A program made the translations under genes and the position numbers. From contig JAPFFF010000011.1 in the NCBI GenBank assembly GCA_039105265.1, positions 992,001 to 1,056,000 on the forward strand: DNA of 64,000 nucleotides. The letters are read 5' to 3'. Numbering within the stretch: the first letter of the stretch is position 1; every line of letters begins with the position of its first letter. This DNA is from Tritrichomonas musculus (Eukaryota > Parabasalia > Tritrichomonadida > Tritrichomonadidae). Positions 26,501 to 35,192 of the stretch are shown one piece after another. The notes under the pieces are model-generated. The model made no database searches. It was not told the origin of the DNA and saw nothing but the letters and a program-made list of their open reading frames with translations.

Positions 26501-27992
26501 GAATTTGATTGCTAGTTGTGGAATGTAGTTGCATTTGAATCTATTAATTCATCATTTTTATTATTATTTGAACTAAAAAAAATCGGTAATGTGCCCTTTG
26601 TTCATGGAATTCTTTTTATTTATTTTGTGAATTCTGTTAATTAAAATGTCTTTTTTAAATATTATATCTTTTCTTAATTATAAAATATAATATATTTATA
26701 TATTATATTTTATAATGAGTATCTATTTTTAATATGTAATAATATAATGATTAAATATACTTTAAACGAGAATATTCATAAATATTTATTTTTTTTTAAT
26801 TTATTAAATTATTCAATAATAAAAATAAAATTATTTTAATTTATTTAATATTTTATTTACATTTTATATGATTTTTAAATATATTGATATTTATTTCACT
26901 TTATTATCCTAATTTTATGATTATTTTAATGAAATATCTTGCCAAAAATCCATTCCAAACTTTATTTTATTTATTTACAAAAATATGTTTGAATTTTTTT
27001 ATTTTATCAAACACAATAATCAATTAATATAATATATTAAAGAAAAGATAATGATTTAAAAAGAAATATATTAAAAATAGCTTTTGAATTTATCATATAA
27101 CTTCCCTTGGGCTAGCCCAGCCCCGATTAAAAAGGATTGAAAAAATGGGCTATCGTCGCTGCCCAGCCACTTTGCCCAGGGCAAATTTTTATTTTTTAAC
27201 TGAAAAATTGAATGAAAACATAGAAAAGTATCCAGCCCAATAGAATTTATAAATAACAACAGAATTTATCTTTGAAAAAATTGAATATATAAACAAATAA
27301 ATAAAAAAATAAAAACTCCAAAATATCTATTTTAATTTTAATTATATTTTATTATTTTTATGCAAAACAACATATTTAAAATATACATATTTTTAAGAAA
27401 AGTTAAATATAATTAATAGGGTTGCAAAACAACATATTTAAAATATTCAACAAATAGTTTGCTTATACCCGTTGGGTTATCAAAATAACTTGGGTGGGCA
27501 GCTTTTTTGCCCAAACCGTGCCAAATGCAACCCTAGATTACTTTAATAGACTTAATGGAATTCTACGACATTGAGTATGAGCTTATCCGAGGATACTATT
27601 ACAATGATGGGTTTAATAATAAGATTAATGAATTCATTAAGACATTGTTTGATTTAAGATTGAAATATAAGACTGAGCATAATCCCTTAGAGAAATCCAT
27701 TAAGTTACTATTGAATTCTGTTTATGGTAAATCTATATTGAAGCCTATGACAGATGAAATCAAAGTTGTCAATAAGAATAAGCTTATATCATACATTTAT
27801 CGAAATTACAATTTCATCAAAGAGATTACATTTAATGATTCATCCAAATGCTTCATAAAAAAAATCAAGCCCATTAATAATCACTTTAATCTACCTCAAT
27901 TCGGAGCCTCTGTGTTATCATGGAGTAAGCATATAATGAATCAAGTTATGAGCACTGCAGAGCAGAATAATATATTTCATATGAAATCATAA
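23584..27992 (+). pseudogene. polB: Protein-primed polB, fossil (element C), with inserted AT-rich DNA
   Basis: Starts after TTTTTATTTTTACATAAATG. The N-terminus (SKSEILSLPGFKKYRSLTIRKL) looks like a SAP-type DNA-binding helix pair and is shared with element E. An OTU-like cysteine protease signature follows (DNCFVYACIQSG near 24560, DHYMID near 24825), then exonuclease motifs YYADYETD and FHNLKYDACFF, palm motif A DFDTVSLYPS and motif B LLNSVYGKS. It looks broken, with about two breaks besides the insertion at about 26306-27545, and the C-terminal part is not present. Closest relative in the window is the polB of element E. Confidence 0.85.
26306..27545. other. About 1.2 kb AT-rich insertion inside element C polB
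   Basis: Very AT-rich DNA separates two polB-coding stretches. It starts near a 20-base perfect palindrome (ACTTCTTCAATTGAAGAAGT, 26306-26325) and contains scattered GC islands made of GGGC/GCCC hairpins (AGCCCACTGGGC near the left edge; GGGCTAGCCCAGCCCC near 27110; GCCCAGGGC near 27173; GGGCAGC...TGCCC near 27500). An 18-base phrase with GTTGCAAAACAACATATT occurs once near 27420 and, without its first bases, near 27362. No coding region or transposase is visible. A short non-autonomous element is the likeliest explanation; I could not define its inverted repeats or target duplication. Confidence 0.55.
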
Positions 27993-28174
27993 ATAAGTTC
28001 AACATCAAGGGTGCGACCAAATTGATCATCTATCTAGATAGCAAAATATATCCCAATGAGTTTGGTATTAGTGTTAGACCACTCCAAGTTAGATCTGGTA
28101 ATACCACCATAGATATGAAACAATTGATTGATACCTTTGATAAGATTCCTTATATCACTGTTAAAGAGACCTGA
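27992..28174 (+). pseudogene. Tail of an unidentified element C gene
   Basis: An open stretch of about 60 codons without a start follows the polB remnant. It reads like the C-terminal part of a folded protein (KGATKLIIYLDSKIYPNEFG, IDMKQLIDTFDKIPYITVKE). I found no match in the other elements of the window. It suggests that material is missing between polB and this point. Confidence 0.35.
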
Positions 28175-28198
28175 TATAGATCTGTTTATAGAGATCCA

Positions 28199-28417
28199 AT
28201 GATAATGACAATTGATCTTACCCCAAAGCAATTTCAAGATAATACCTATTATGATTACTTTATTGACAAACTATGTTTACGATCTGAGTTAAAGCGATAT
28301 CTGTCTATAGAACAGAAATCACATGATGTTATCAAAGAGTTCAAACAAAGTCAGAACTCAGTTGCAGCATTAAGAAATCAATTTGACGAAGCTAACGATT
28401 CAATTGAACTTAACTAA
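28199..28417 (+). CDS. 72-residue coiled-coil protein (element C)
   Basis: MIMTIDLTPKQFQDNTYYDY followed by a charged helix with coiled-coil character (KSHDVIKEFKQSQNSVAALR). Unlike its neighbours it lacks a clear T-run before the start, so the start or the gene itself is less certain. It may be the counterpart of the small coiled-coil proteins of A and D, but no direct similarity is evident. Confidence 0.5.
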   Translation: MIMTIDLTPKQFQDNTYYDYFIDKLCLRSELKRYLSIEQKSHDVIKEFKQSQNSVAALRNQFDEANDSIELN

Positions 28418-28439
28418 GTATCTATTTATTTTTACATAA

Positions 28440-28628
28440 ATGTCCGGCAAGAGTGTTCAAGTATTGTCCTATAAACAATGTACGACCAAGAATCCACCTA
28501 TAACACAGCCTAAGTGTCATCACCCTCCAACTCATCGTAAGGAGAATCTATCAGCTAGCGATGGTTCATCTAAACGAGTCAACGCTAAACAATTGATATT
28601 ATATAAAGATGATATGAACTCCTATTAA
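28440..28628 (+). CDS. 62-residue basic protein (element C)
   Basis: Starts at a good motif, TATTTATTTTTACATAAATG, the same as before element C's polB. The protein is basic and polar (MSGKSVQVLSYKQCTTKNPP, HPPTHRKENL, KRVNAKQLILYKDD). Small basic proteins also occur at the equivalent place in A (11042) and D (54770). No known family. Confidence 0.6.
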   Translation: MSGKSVQVLSYKQCTTKNPPITQPKCHHPPTHRKENLSASDGSSKRVNAKQLILYKDDMNSY

Positions 28629-28661
28629 ACAACCATTTACACTTATTTTTCCAACAATGAA

Positions 28662-28934
28662 ATGATTAAGAAACGAAATCTCAACACAGGCGTCAATGCA
28701 AACATTTCACTCGAACCTACATCGGCATCACAATCTAATAACAATATTAACAACAATATTTTCATCAATAAGCGTGATGATGGTAAGGAGGATATAGTTA
28801 TAACTCGTGAATTAACTGTTCAACCAGATGAACCAGTCGTCGATCACGATGTTAGATCACTCATTCTGGAGACCTATGCAAAAATATTATTAGACCAAGA
28901 TAAAAATAAGTTGATTTTATTCCTCAAAGTGTGA
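28662..28934 (+). CDS. 90-residue protein, possible short relative of the ARILSSE protein (element C)
   Basis: Start motif CTTATTTTTCCAACAATGAAATG. An Asn/Ser-rich N-terminal linker is followed by VRSLILETYAKILLDQDKNKL, a helix reminiscent of KNKFLEILLSIYETN in the ARILSSE protein of element A. As there, it lies near the ATPase. Similarity is weak and by eye only. Its end overlaps the convergent ATPase by 18 bases. Confidence 0.5.
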   Translation: MIKKRNLNTGVNANISLEPTSASQSNNNINNNIFINKRDDGKEDIVITRELTVQPDEPVVDHDVRSLILETYAKILLDQDKNKLILFLKV

Positions 28935-29763
28935 TTCATTCGATGTAATATTGATTATAAATCGATCATGTTGGCCTTTATGATTGAGATATTCTGCTGT
29001 CGTTGATTTGACATCGAGATTGTTAGGCGTTTGTTGTAACATTGAGGTGAAATCCTCTTTAGAGAAACCACTATAACATATAATATCTGTAGCTAATCGC
29101 TTAACATTGAGGTGAACAAATCTTAATGTCTGAACAGCTATAATACATGTAAGGTTATAATCCCTGGTCTTAGTTAGCAATCGACTTAATTCTGAGTTAC
29201 CATTCTTAAGTAGTGGAGATCCGGCTGCATCTAGAACCAATAATGTGTTACATATATGAGGCTGTTTGATATCGAACTAGTTTACTAGCAATGTAAGCTA
29301 TTCTGTCTTTAATTTCTATTAACGAATGTTTAGATATAATTCTAGCCATTTCTTCATTCACCTCAACCATCTTACTCAATACATGTTTCACCATAGCGTA
29401 GTATTTAAGTTTTCGTCTAAGATGTCGCTTAAGGTATGGTAATAGATTATCCTCCTTAATGTATTCAATCGGGGTCTTAACATTTTTGGATAACACCTCA
29501 GCTGTCTTGTCGAGCTTGCCTGATGTTGAACAGAAAATGATCTTACTGTAATACGGCTTGGCAAATAATCGCTCCGTTATCATAATATGTCTCCATATCC
29601 AGAATGACTTGCCGGCACCCATTTTGCCGATCAGAAAATATATACCATTGGATGAGAATGGATATTCTGGACTAAGTGGTTTTATTAAAGCCATCTCAAT
29701 ATCTCGCGGATTCTTACGTAATGAATCCTCAATTAATTCCTCAACTCGCTTGATTTCAGCCAT
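28917..29763 (-). pseudogene. Packaging ATPase, fossil (element C)
   Basis: From the ATG at 29763 (MAEIKRVEELIEDSLRKN) with Walker A FLIGKMGAGKSFW, then a helical region, and near the far end VLDAAGSP, LTKTRDYNLTCIIAVQTLRF and ICYSGFSKEDFTSMLQQ, matching the order of motifs in FtsK/HerA-type Polinton ATPases. It looks broken, with about one break. It belongs to a different ATPase branch from that of element A, as the P-loop and flanks differ. Confidence 0.8.
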
Positions 29764-29773
29764 TTGTATCATA

Positions 29774-30296
29774 TTAAATGAATTTCTTAATTCGATCTGG
29801 AATGCTATTTTGATTAAGCCAATATTGACGCTCCATTGTCGATAACTTGGTTGGATGACCCTCACGCATATATTTAGATTTGATAGTGTCTTTGACTAAT
29901 GAATTGTCTGGCAATAAATATGTAATCGAATAAGTGTCATTCTTGGTGTTGTAGGATCGGATATCTTTAACGATACCTCGCTTGCCATCTTTAATAGTTG
30001 TTGCTAATGGAACATTCTTGGCTGACTTAACTAGTTTATAACCTGGTACTGTATCAACAGATCCATCACTAGATCTTATTAAGAATTGGTTCCCATAAGG
30101 AGAATCAACAATATACGACTCCTTAGATAAATTGGTTCGGTGCTTAGTTAATGGGCTCTTATCAAGAACAACTCTAACTGTATCACCTGGTTTGAACTTA
30201 TATGGGTTGTCTTGTTCCATCTTATTAATATATTCTAATTCGTTATCCTTAGTAAATTCATTTGGTGATTTATAATTAAGATAATTTAACTGGTGA
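29774..30296 (-). pseudogene. int: Integrase C-terminal remnant (element C)
   Basis: The tail domain of an rve integrase: YKFKPGDTVRVVLDKSPLTKHRTN and a chromo/SH3-like strand set (QFLIRSSDGSVDTVPGYKLV) followed by a second beta repeat and REGHPTKLSTMERQYW. The catalytic core is not present; the remnant stops where element D polB sequence starts. It is adjacent to the ATPase on the same strand. Confidence 0.7.
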
Positions 30297-31812
30297 TTTA
30301 GAATATGAAACCATTGAAATTCCAGCAAAAATTACCAAAACAGCTAAACAACGTGAAGAATTAAATGATTGCTGCTTCGTTTATGCTCTCAAACAAACTG
30401 GCTTTTATTCAGATGATATTTTAAATCAAATACGATTAAGAATTAATAATAGGTATTTATAACAAGGTTCAATTGAAAAAATATGTCAAGAGTTTAAGAT
30501 ACTTATTAAGTTAACATTCATTAATGAAGATGCTAAATGTAAAAAACAAACTGTTAGATCAGGTAAAAATAAATCATATAAATCATATTTGGGAGTCAAA
30601 GATGCTGAACCTTAACGAACCCATACATTTAATGTTTATGAAAACCATTATTTCATAGAAGAGAAAACACCATTTAGTAATTATTAATTATATTATATTA
30701 AAAATTTGTCCAAATGTACCGAGGATAAATATAATAAAGAATATTATCACAACCACTGGATACATGCAAGAACTTATATTTCATCATCAAATTTAGTCCG
30801 TGAATTAATGAAGCAAGGATATTTTAATCCAATCACTTATGGACAATATCGAATATTAAAAACTGTTTTCTATCATGAGTTCGATAAAGATTTAACAAAT
30901 ATTAATTTAGAATATGAACCTGAATATTGCACGAAATTAATAGCTCCAGAAGTTGTTAAAGAAAGTGAAAATAAAACTGACCCTACTTATTGGTATGCTG
31001 ATTTTGAAGCTGACGTTTCAGGTAATATTCATAAACCATTTATGTGTGTTCTTCAATCACAAAATGGAAAAATTAATGAATGTTTTAAAGGTGAAACATG
31101 TAATAAACAATTTCTTGATTTCTTACCTGATAATGCAGTTGTTTATTTCCATAATTTAGCATATGATTTTAGGATGTTTTCGTCATTAGTTAATATCAAA
31201 AATACTATAATTAAAGGAACAAAATTAATGAAGGCAAAAGTTGAATATGATTCTAAAAAGATTTTATTTAAAGATTCATTACCTATGCTGAATTGTAAAC
31301 TTTCACAACTTCCTTCTATGTTTAATTTAGGTATTAACATACAAAAAGAAATTTTCCCATATAAATATTACACACTTGAAAGATTAAATACCAACAAAGG
31401 AGTAATTAATGATGCAGGGTTAAATGAAGATCAAAAATGGACAACAGATGATTATAAATTATTTAATTCAAACATTGATAAAATCCTTAAATGTAGAATT
31501 GATGAAAACCATTTCGACATGTGGTCATATGCTGAATTTTATTGTAAACAAGATGTAAACATTCTTAGACTTGGATTTAATGAATTCAGAAATGGATTTA
31601 TTGAAGATTTCAATATTGACCCTTTTAATTTCATTTCCATTTCTTCACTCGCTAATGAAGTATTTAATCAACGTGTTTATTATCCCAATAAAAACCTTTA
31701 TAAATTAGGTGGTCATGTTCGTAAATTCTGTTCCAAAGCTGTTTATGGTGGACGTTGCATGACTGCTTACAATAAAAAATGGCACACTACTAAACCACTT
31801 TCTGATTTCGAC
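30297..31812 (+). pseudogene. polB: Protein-primed polB, left part (element D), fossil
   Basis: Contains an OTU-like signature (NDCCFVYALKQTG near 30370, ENHYFIEE near 30645), exonuclease motifs WYADFEADVSG and YFHNLAYDFRMF, and the region leading up to palm motif A. It looks broken (about three breaks), begins part-way into the gene at the junction with element C, and stops where element E is inserted. The remaining part of the gene lies on the other side of E. It is clearly of the C/E polymerase type, not A's, as it lacks the HNH-like module. Confidence 0.82.
31807..31812. repeat. Target-site duplication (left copy) of element E
   Basis: TTCGAC immediately before the AGTAGTATAG start of element E; the second copy follows E at 51839-51844. 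Six bases is the length expected for Polinton integration. Confidence 0.9.
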
Positions 31813-31821
31813 AGTAGTATA

Positions 31822-31851
31822 GTATAGGCTCCGCTATCGCCAAGCCTATAC
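31822..31851. other. Terminal hairpin of element E (left)
   Basis: GTATAGGCT and AGCCTATAC form a perfect 9-bp stem with a 12-base loop, beginning 9 bases inside the left end. The same hairpin is at 51801-51830 near the right end. The rest of the leader to 32133 holds no gene, but has a second imperfect inverted pair (GGAGC...GCTCC type) near 31877-31915. Confidence 0.75.
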
Positions 31852-32133
31852 TTAAGCCCATTTCACAGCCACTTGGAGCCTTTGGAAGCCCCCCAGAGCC
31901 TTCAAAAAGCTCCAACCACCTCGATAATTCAAAAAGTTCGCAACAAAAAAATTCCAAACTCATATTTTTATCGTCTCGTTGTAAAAATTATTTTGACACA
32001 AAAAAATGTATTTCTTGAAGATTCCGTCAAGATAATCCCTTCGAATCAAGAAGTTGTTTTATAATGATTGAAATGTACCCGACGCTCAATCCAGCTGAAG
32101 AGCAAACACCAATCCCTATAGAATATGCTTACT

Positions 32134-35100
32134 TTATAGTAATGAATGTATTTCATTCTTGGTGTTATCTTCAGCTAAGATACCATTTGATGTAAAGAAT
32201 GTTGTATTTATCAATATAAAATTAGCTGTTGCATTGACAATAAAATTGCTACTATTTAATGGAAATTCAATATTGTTTATCCATATATTATTTGGTTCGC
32301 ATTGATATTCATACTTAGGAGTATTATTAACATTGAATGATATATTGATTTTGATTTCTTTATCACTGGCAACATTATTTTTGTTTTCATGATATGTCAA
32401 ATAGAGCACAGCTTCATATTCGTCAAGTTGTTGGTCAAATTGATAACGAATGCTAGTACTATTTGGTATGTTGAATGTATAGTTAATTCGTGTTAATTTA
32501 TTCTCTAACACAACTAATCTTGTCTCTAAGTTTTCTATCCTTGTCTTCAGTTCATCATTTTCACTTTTCAATGCATAATTGGTCAAATCAACAGGTTCAG
32601 GAATTTCACTTTTCAATGCTATTTTATCTTGCTTCAATATTTTTTCCGCTAATATTAATTTGGTATCAAAATATTCTGTCCCGTTTTCGATATAAAAGCA
32701 CTGACCATTAACATCATTTTTATAATAAGTTAAGTAATAAGTTGTTCCGTCAATTTCAAAATCGACATTAACATCTCCATCTTCAGTAATAACACCATTA
32801 TAATCAAACAAATAATCAAACTCTTTTACAAAGCCATCGTTATTTGATATTGTTCCAACAAGGCGAATTCCACTAGTTAATTTTATTTTGACTTCCCACG
32901 TTCCTGAGCTATCTTGTACATTTTCAAAAGGCACATCGACAGCATCTTTATATATCAAATCATTTTTTTCTCGATATTTTGATAAATCTACGGCGGCAGG
33001 AATCTCACTCTTTACTTTCTCCAACGCCTCATTTACTTCATCAACGGTAGGGAAATTATTAAATTCAGCTTCTATTTCATTTACTTTTTCGGCAAGTAAT
33101 TTAAATGCAGGCTTCAAAGAATCTCTAAATATATTACCAATATCCATAGCCCCACTTAAAGTTAAGGCTCCACTGTCAGGATTACCATTTTCATCTTCAA
33201 ATTTTAAATCATCTAATGGTTTATATTCTTCTTCACACCACATAATTATTGGAGTAATATCTTTTGTGATAGACCTAGCGACGGTCCCAGACATGAAATT
33301 AATAGATGACCGCAACAAATCACTCATCCCTTTCGTTGATTTGTTAGAGAAAATTCTCTTCAAAAATCCACCTCCCTTTATTGTTGGAAAACTAATTCCC
33401 TCGGGAAAAAGCTGCATGCCTATAGAACCCATAGAACCTGCTGTTCCTGCTACTCCAAAAGCTAAAGCTGTCCATGACACAATTCTTAACTTATCAACAT
33501 CTTCTTCTAGATGCTGAGTTATTGTTTCTGCTCTTGATACTCTTCCTTTGAGGCTTTCCATTGTCGTGCTCATTTCCTGGACGTCATAACTTATCACATC
33601 AACATTATTGCTTACCATATTTAAATCACTTCTCATTGTAGTAATATTGTCGGCAGTAATAATTTTGGACGAGGTAATGTTATAGTCTGTATATAATGTT
33701 GTTGCAGCATTAGGATTGGGATATATCTCATAAAATTGTTGTTTGATAATATATTCGAAGGGGTTTGTTGTAGGGTCCCAATTGACCTCATCTATCGGGT
33801 CAACATATTCTTTGAATAAATATATTCTAATATTTCGTGAGTCATTAGGGGTAGATGAAGCATAACAATATTCTACTTTTTCACACGAATCTAATATACC
33901 AGTGATGAAATACCATTTCTTATCACTCTTTGGGTCAAATATTTTTCCAGTAGGCCTCATAGAAAATCTGTTTGCCTTGATGGTACCGTCCAAAGTGATA
34001 TCAAGTAAAAACTCTTCCACTTTAGAAATATCTAATTCGCTCCCTGTACCGTTTGCTTTATAGCATCTTATAGCTTCAATATCATATCCATCAACATTTA
34101 TTCCTCCATTACTTGTTTGATAGCCCAATCCATATTTTGAAAAACTTTCTATCTCACCCGTCTTTAGTTTCAATTTACAGTCCAATTTACATTTCCCTCC
34201 ATGTATTATATAATGTAGGAGATTATCAATAGAATAGTTATCAGGCTTTTTAATCAACATTTTATTTCTTTCACTTCTCTTGATTCTAATATATGTTCCA
34301 TCCTCTCCATGTTCATTCTCTTTATTTAATGCATTTTTTATATTCCCGTTTATGTTTCCTTGTATATTATCTCCTACCCACTTAGTTCCATCCCAGCTTA
34401 AAACCCATTTATTACCAAAACAATATTCACTAAACTTAAATTCCAAGCCGCTAGGTATATTGTAATTATCGTCTATATTCCATTGCAGTAGCCAATACAT
34501 TTTATCATCTATTTGGACTTCACTAGTTAGTGTGGGTTTATAGAGATACAATACATCACTTTTATGAAGCTTCAAAGCATTATCAGCCTTGATGATTGAA
34601 CATTTAATTGTTTTCTCTGTTTGTAAACTATCAGTAAGATATTCATTCATTATACTCAACTCACCATTCAACCAAAGGGAATAGGGATTAAAATCGAGGC
34701 TAGAATCGAAAGCTATGTTGATGTATTCAAATATTGTGCTGTTATTTATAGAACAGCCATTACTGCTTTTGGTAATGAGAGGGCAATAAACCTTTCCATC
34801 CTTGGCATAAATATAAAATTCCTTCACTAAATTTCCATTCGTATCGTATATAATATTTTTTCTCAAAACAACTTTGAAAAGATTAGTTTGGGCTGTTATT
34901 TCCTTCACTTTATTCATGAAATCCTCAGGTATATTAACAAATTTAAGAATATGATATTGGGTTATTGATGACTCAAATGACTCGTATTGTATATTATTAT
35001 TTTTGATATTAAATTCTGGTATGCCATCTACTTCATTGAATAAATGGCCTGTCTGAACATATCCATCTAAATCACTTAGGGTTAATAACTGGCTTGCTTT

Positions 35101-35163
35101 ACGAGTGCTGTCTCCTACCTTGAATTGTATATCACCGATGAATTTTGTTGTTGTTGCTGCCAT
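32134..35163 (-). CDS. Fibre protein, B-type, left copy (element E)
   Basis: 1009 residues, reading through, start ATG 35163 after AATATTTTTTTTGGGTTTGAAATG. Begins with KFIGDIQFKVGDSTRKASQL, a long beta-rich region with EYCFGNKWVLSWDGTKWVGD, TTLYTDYNI at about 487, a coiled coil at about 505-560, a Gly-rich hydrophobic segment at about 565-585, DSLKPAFKLLAEKVNE, trimer-shaft-like repeats (ALKSEIPEPVDLTNYALKS, about 845-865), a second coiled coil (TRIENLETRLVVLENKL) and a beta-rich head of ~115 residues. Likely a trimeric attachment fibre. Its twin is at 48489-51518. Confidence 0.85.
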   Translation of the reverse strand: MAATTTKFIGDIQFKVGDSTRKASQLLTLSDLDGYVQTGHLFNEVDGIPEFNIKNNNIQYESFESSITQYHILKFVNIPEDFMNKVKEITAQTNLFKVVLRKNIIYDTNGNLVKEFYIYAKDGKVYCPLITKSSNGCSINNSTIFEYINIAFDSSLDFNPYSLWLNGELSIMNEYLTDSLQTEKTIKCSIIKADNALKLHKSDVLYLYKPTLTSEVQIDDKMYWLLQWNIDDNYNIPSGLEFKFSEYCFGNKWVLSWDGTKWVGDNIQGNINGNIKNALNKENEHGEDGTYIRIKRSERNKMLIKKPDNYSIDNLLHYIIHGGKCKLDCKLKLKTGEIESFSKYGLGYQTSNGGINVDGYDIEAIRCYKANGTGSELDISKVEEFLLDITLDGTIKANRFSMRPTGKIFDPKSDKKWYFITGILDSCEKVEYCYASSTPNDSRNIRIYLFKEYVDPIDEVNWDPTTNPFEYIIKQQFYEIYPNPNAATTLYTDYNITSSKIITADNITTMRSDLNMVSNNVDVISYDVQEMSTTMESLKGRVSRAETITQHLEEDVDKLRIVSWTALAFGVAGTAGSMGSIGMQLFPEGISFPTIKGGGFLKRIFSNKSTKGMSDLLRSSINFMSGTVARSITKDITPIIMWCEEEYKPLDDLKFEDENGNPDSGALTLSGAMDIGNIFRDSLKPAFKLLAEKVNEIEAEFNNFPTVDEVNEALEKVKSEIPAAVDLSKYREKNDLIYKDAVDVPFENVQDSSGTWEVKIKLTSGIRLVGTISNNDGFVKEFDYLFDYNGVITEDGDVNVDFEIDGTTYYLTYYKNDVNGQCFYIENGTEYFDTKLILAEKILKQDKIALKSEIPEPVDLTNYALKSENDELKTRIENLETRLVVLENKLTRINYTFNIPNSTSIRYQFDQQLDEYEAVLYLTYHENKNNVASDKEIKINISFNVNNTPKYEYQCEPNNIWINNIEFPLNSSNFIVNATANFILINTTFFTSNGILAEDNTKNEIHSLL

Positions 35164-35192
35164 TTCAAACCCAAAAAAAATATTTCCCTATT
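35164..35192 (-). promoter_or_regulatory. Start motif between the two fibre genes (left copy)
   Basis: 29 bases separate the A-type stop from the B-type start and contain the motif ATTTTTTTTGGGTTTGAAATG, a T-run 10 bases before AAATG. Confidence 0.5.

Larger units (their letters stand above)
22907..30296. mobile_element. Element C: decayed Polinton
   Basis: AT-rich block with polB, several small genes, packaging ATPase and an integrase remnant. The polymerase is of the same type as that in element E. No capsid or fibre gene is visible, and neither end is convincing: the left joins element B's terminus and the right joins the polB of element D. Several genes look broken or partial, so this is an older copy than A or E. 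Confidence 0.7.

Noticed and set aside
27071-27259. A 62-codon minus-strand frame in the AT-rich insertion
   Set aside because: Low complexity, no start motif, no similarity to anything in the window; expected by chance.
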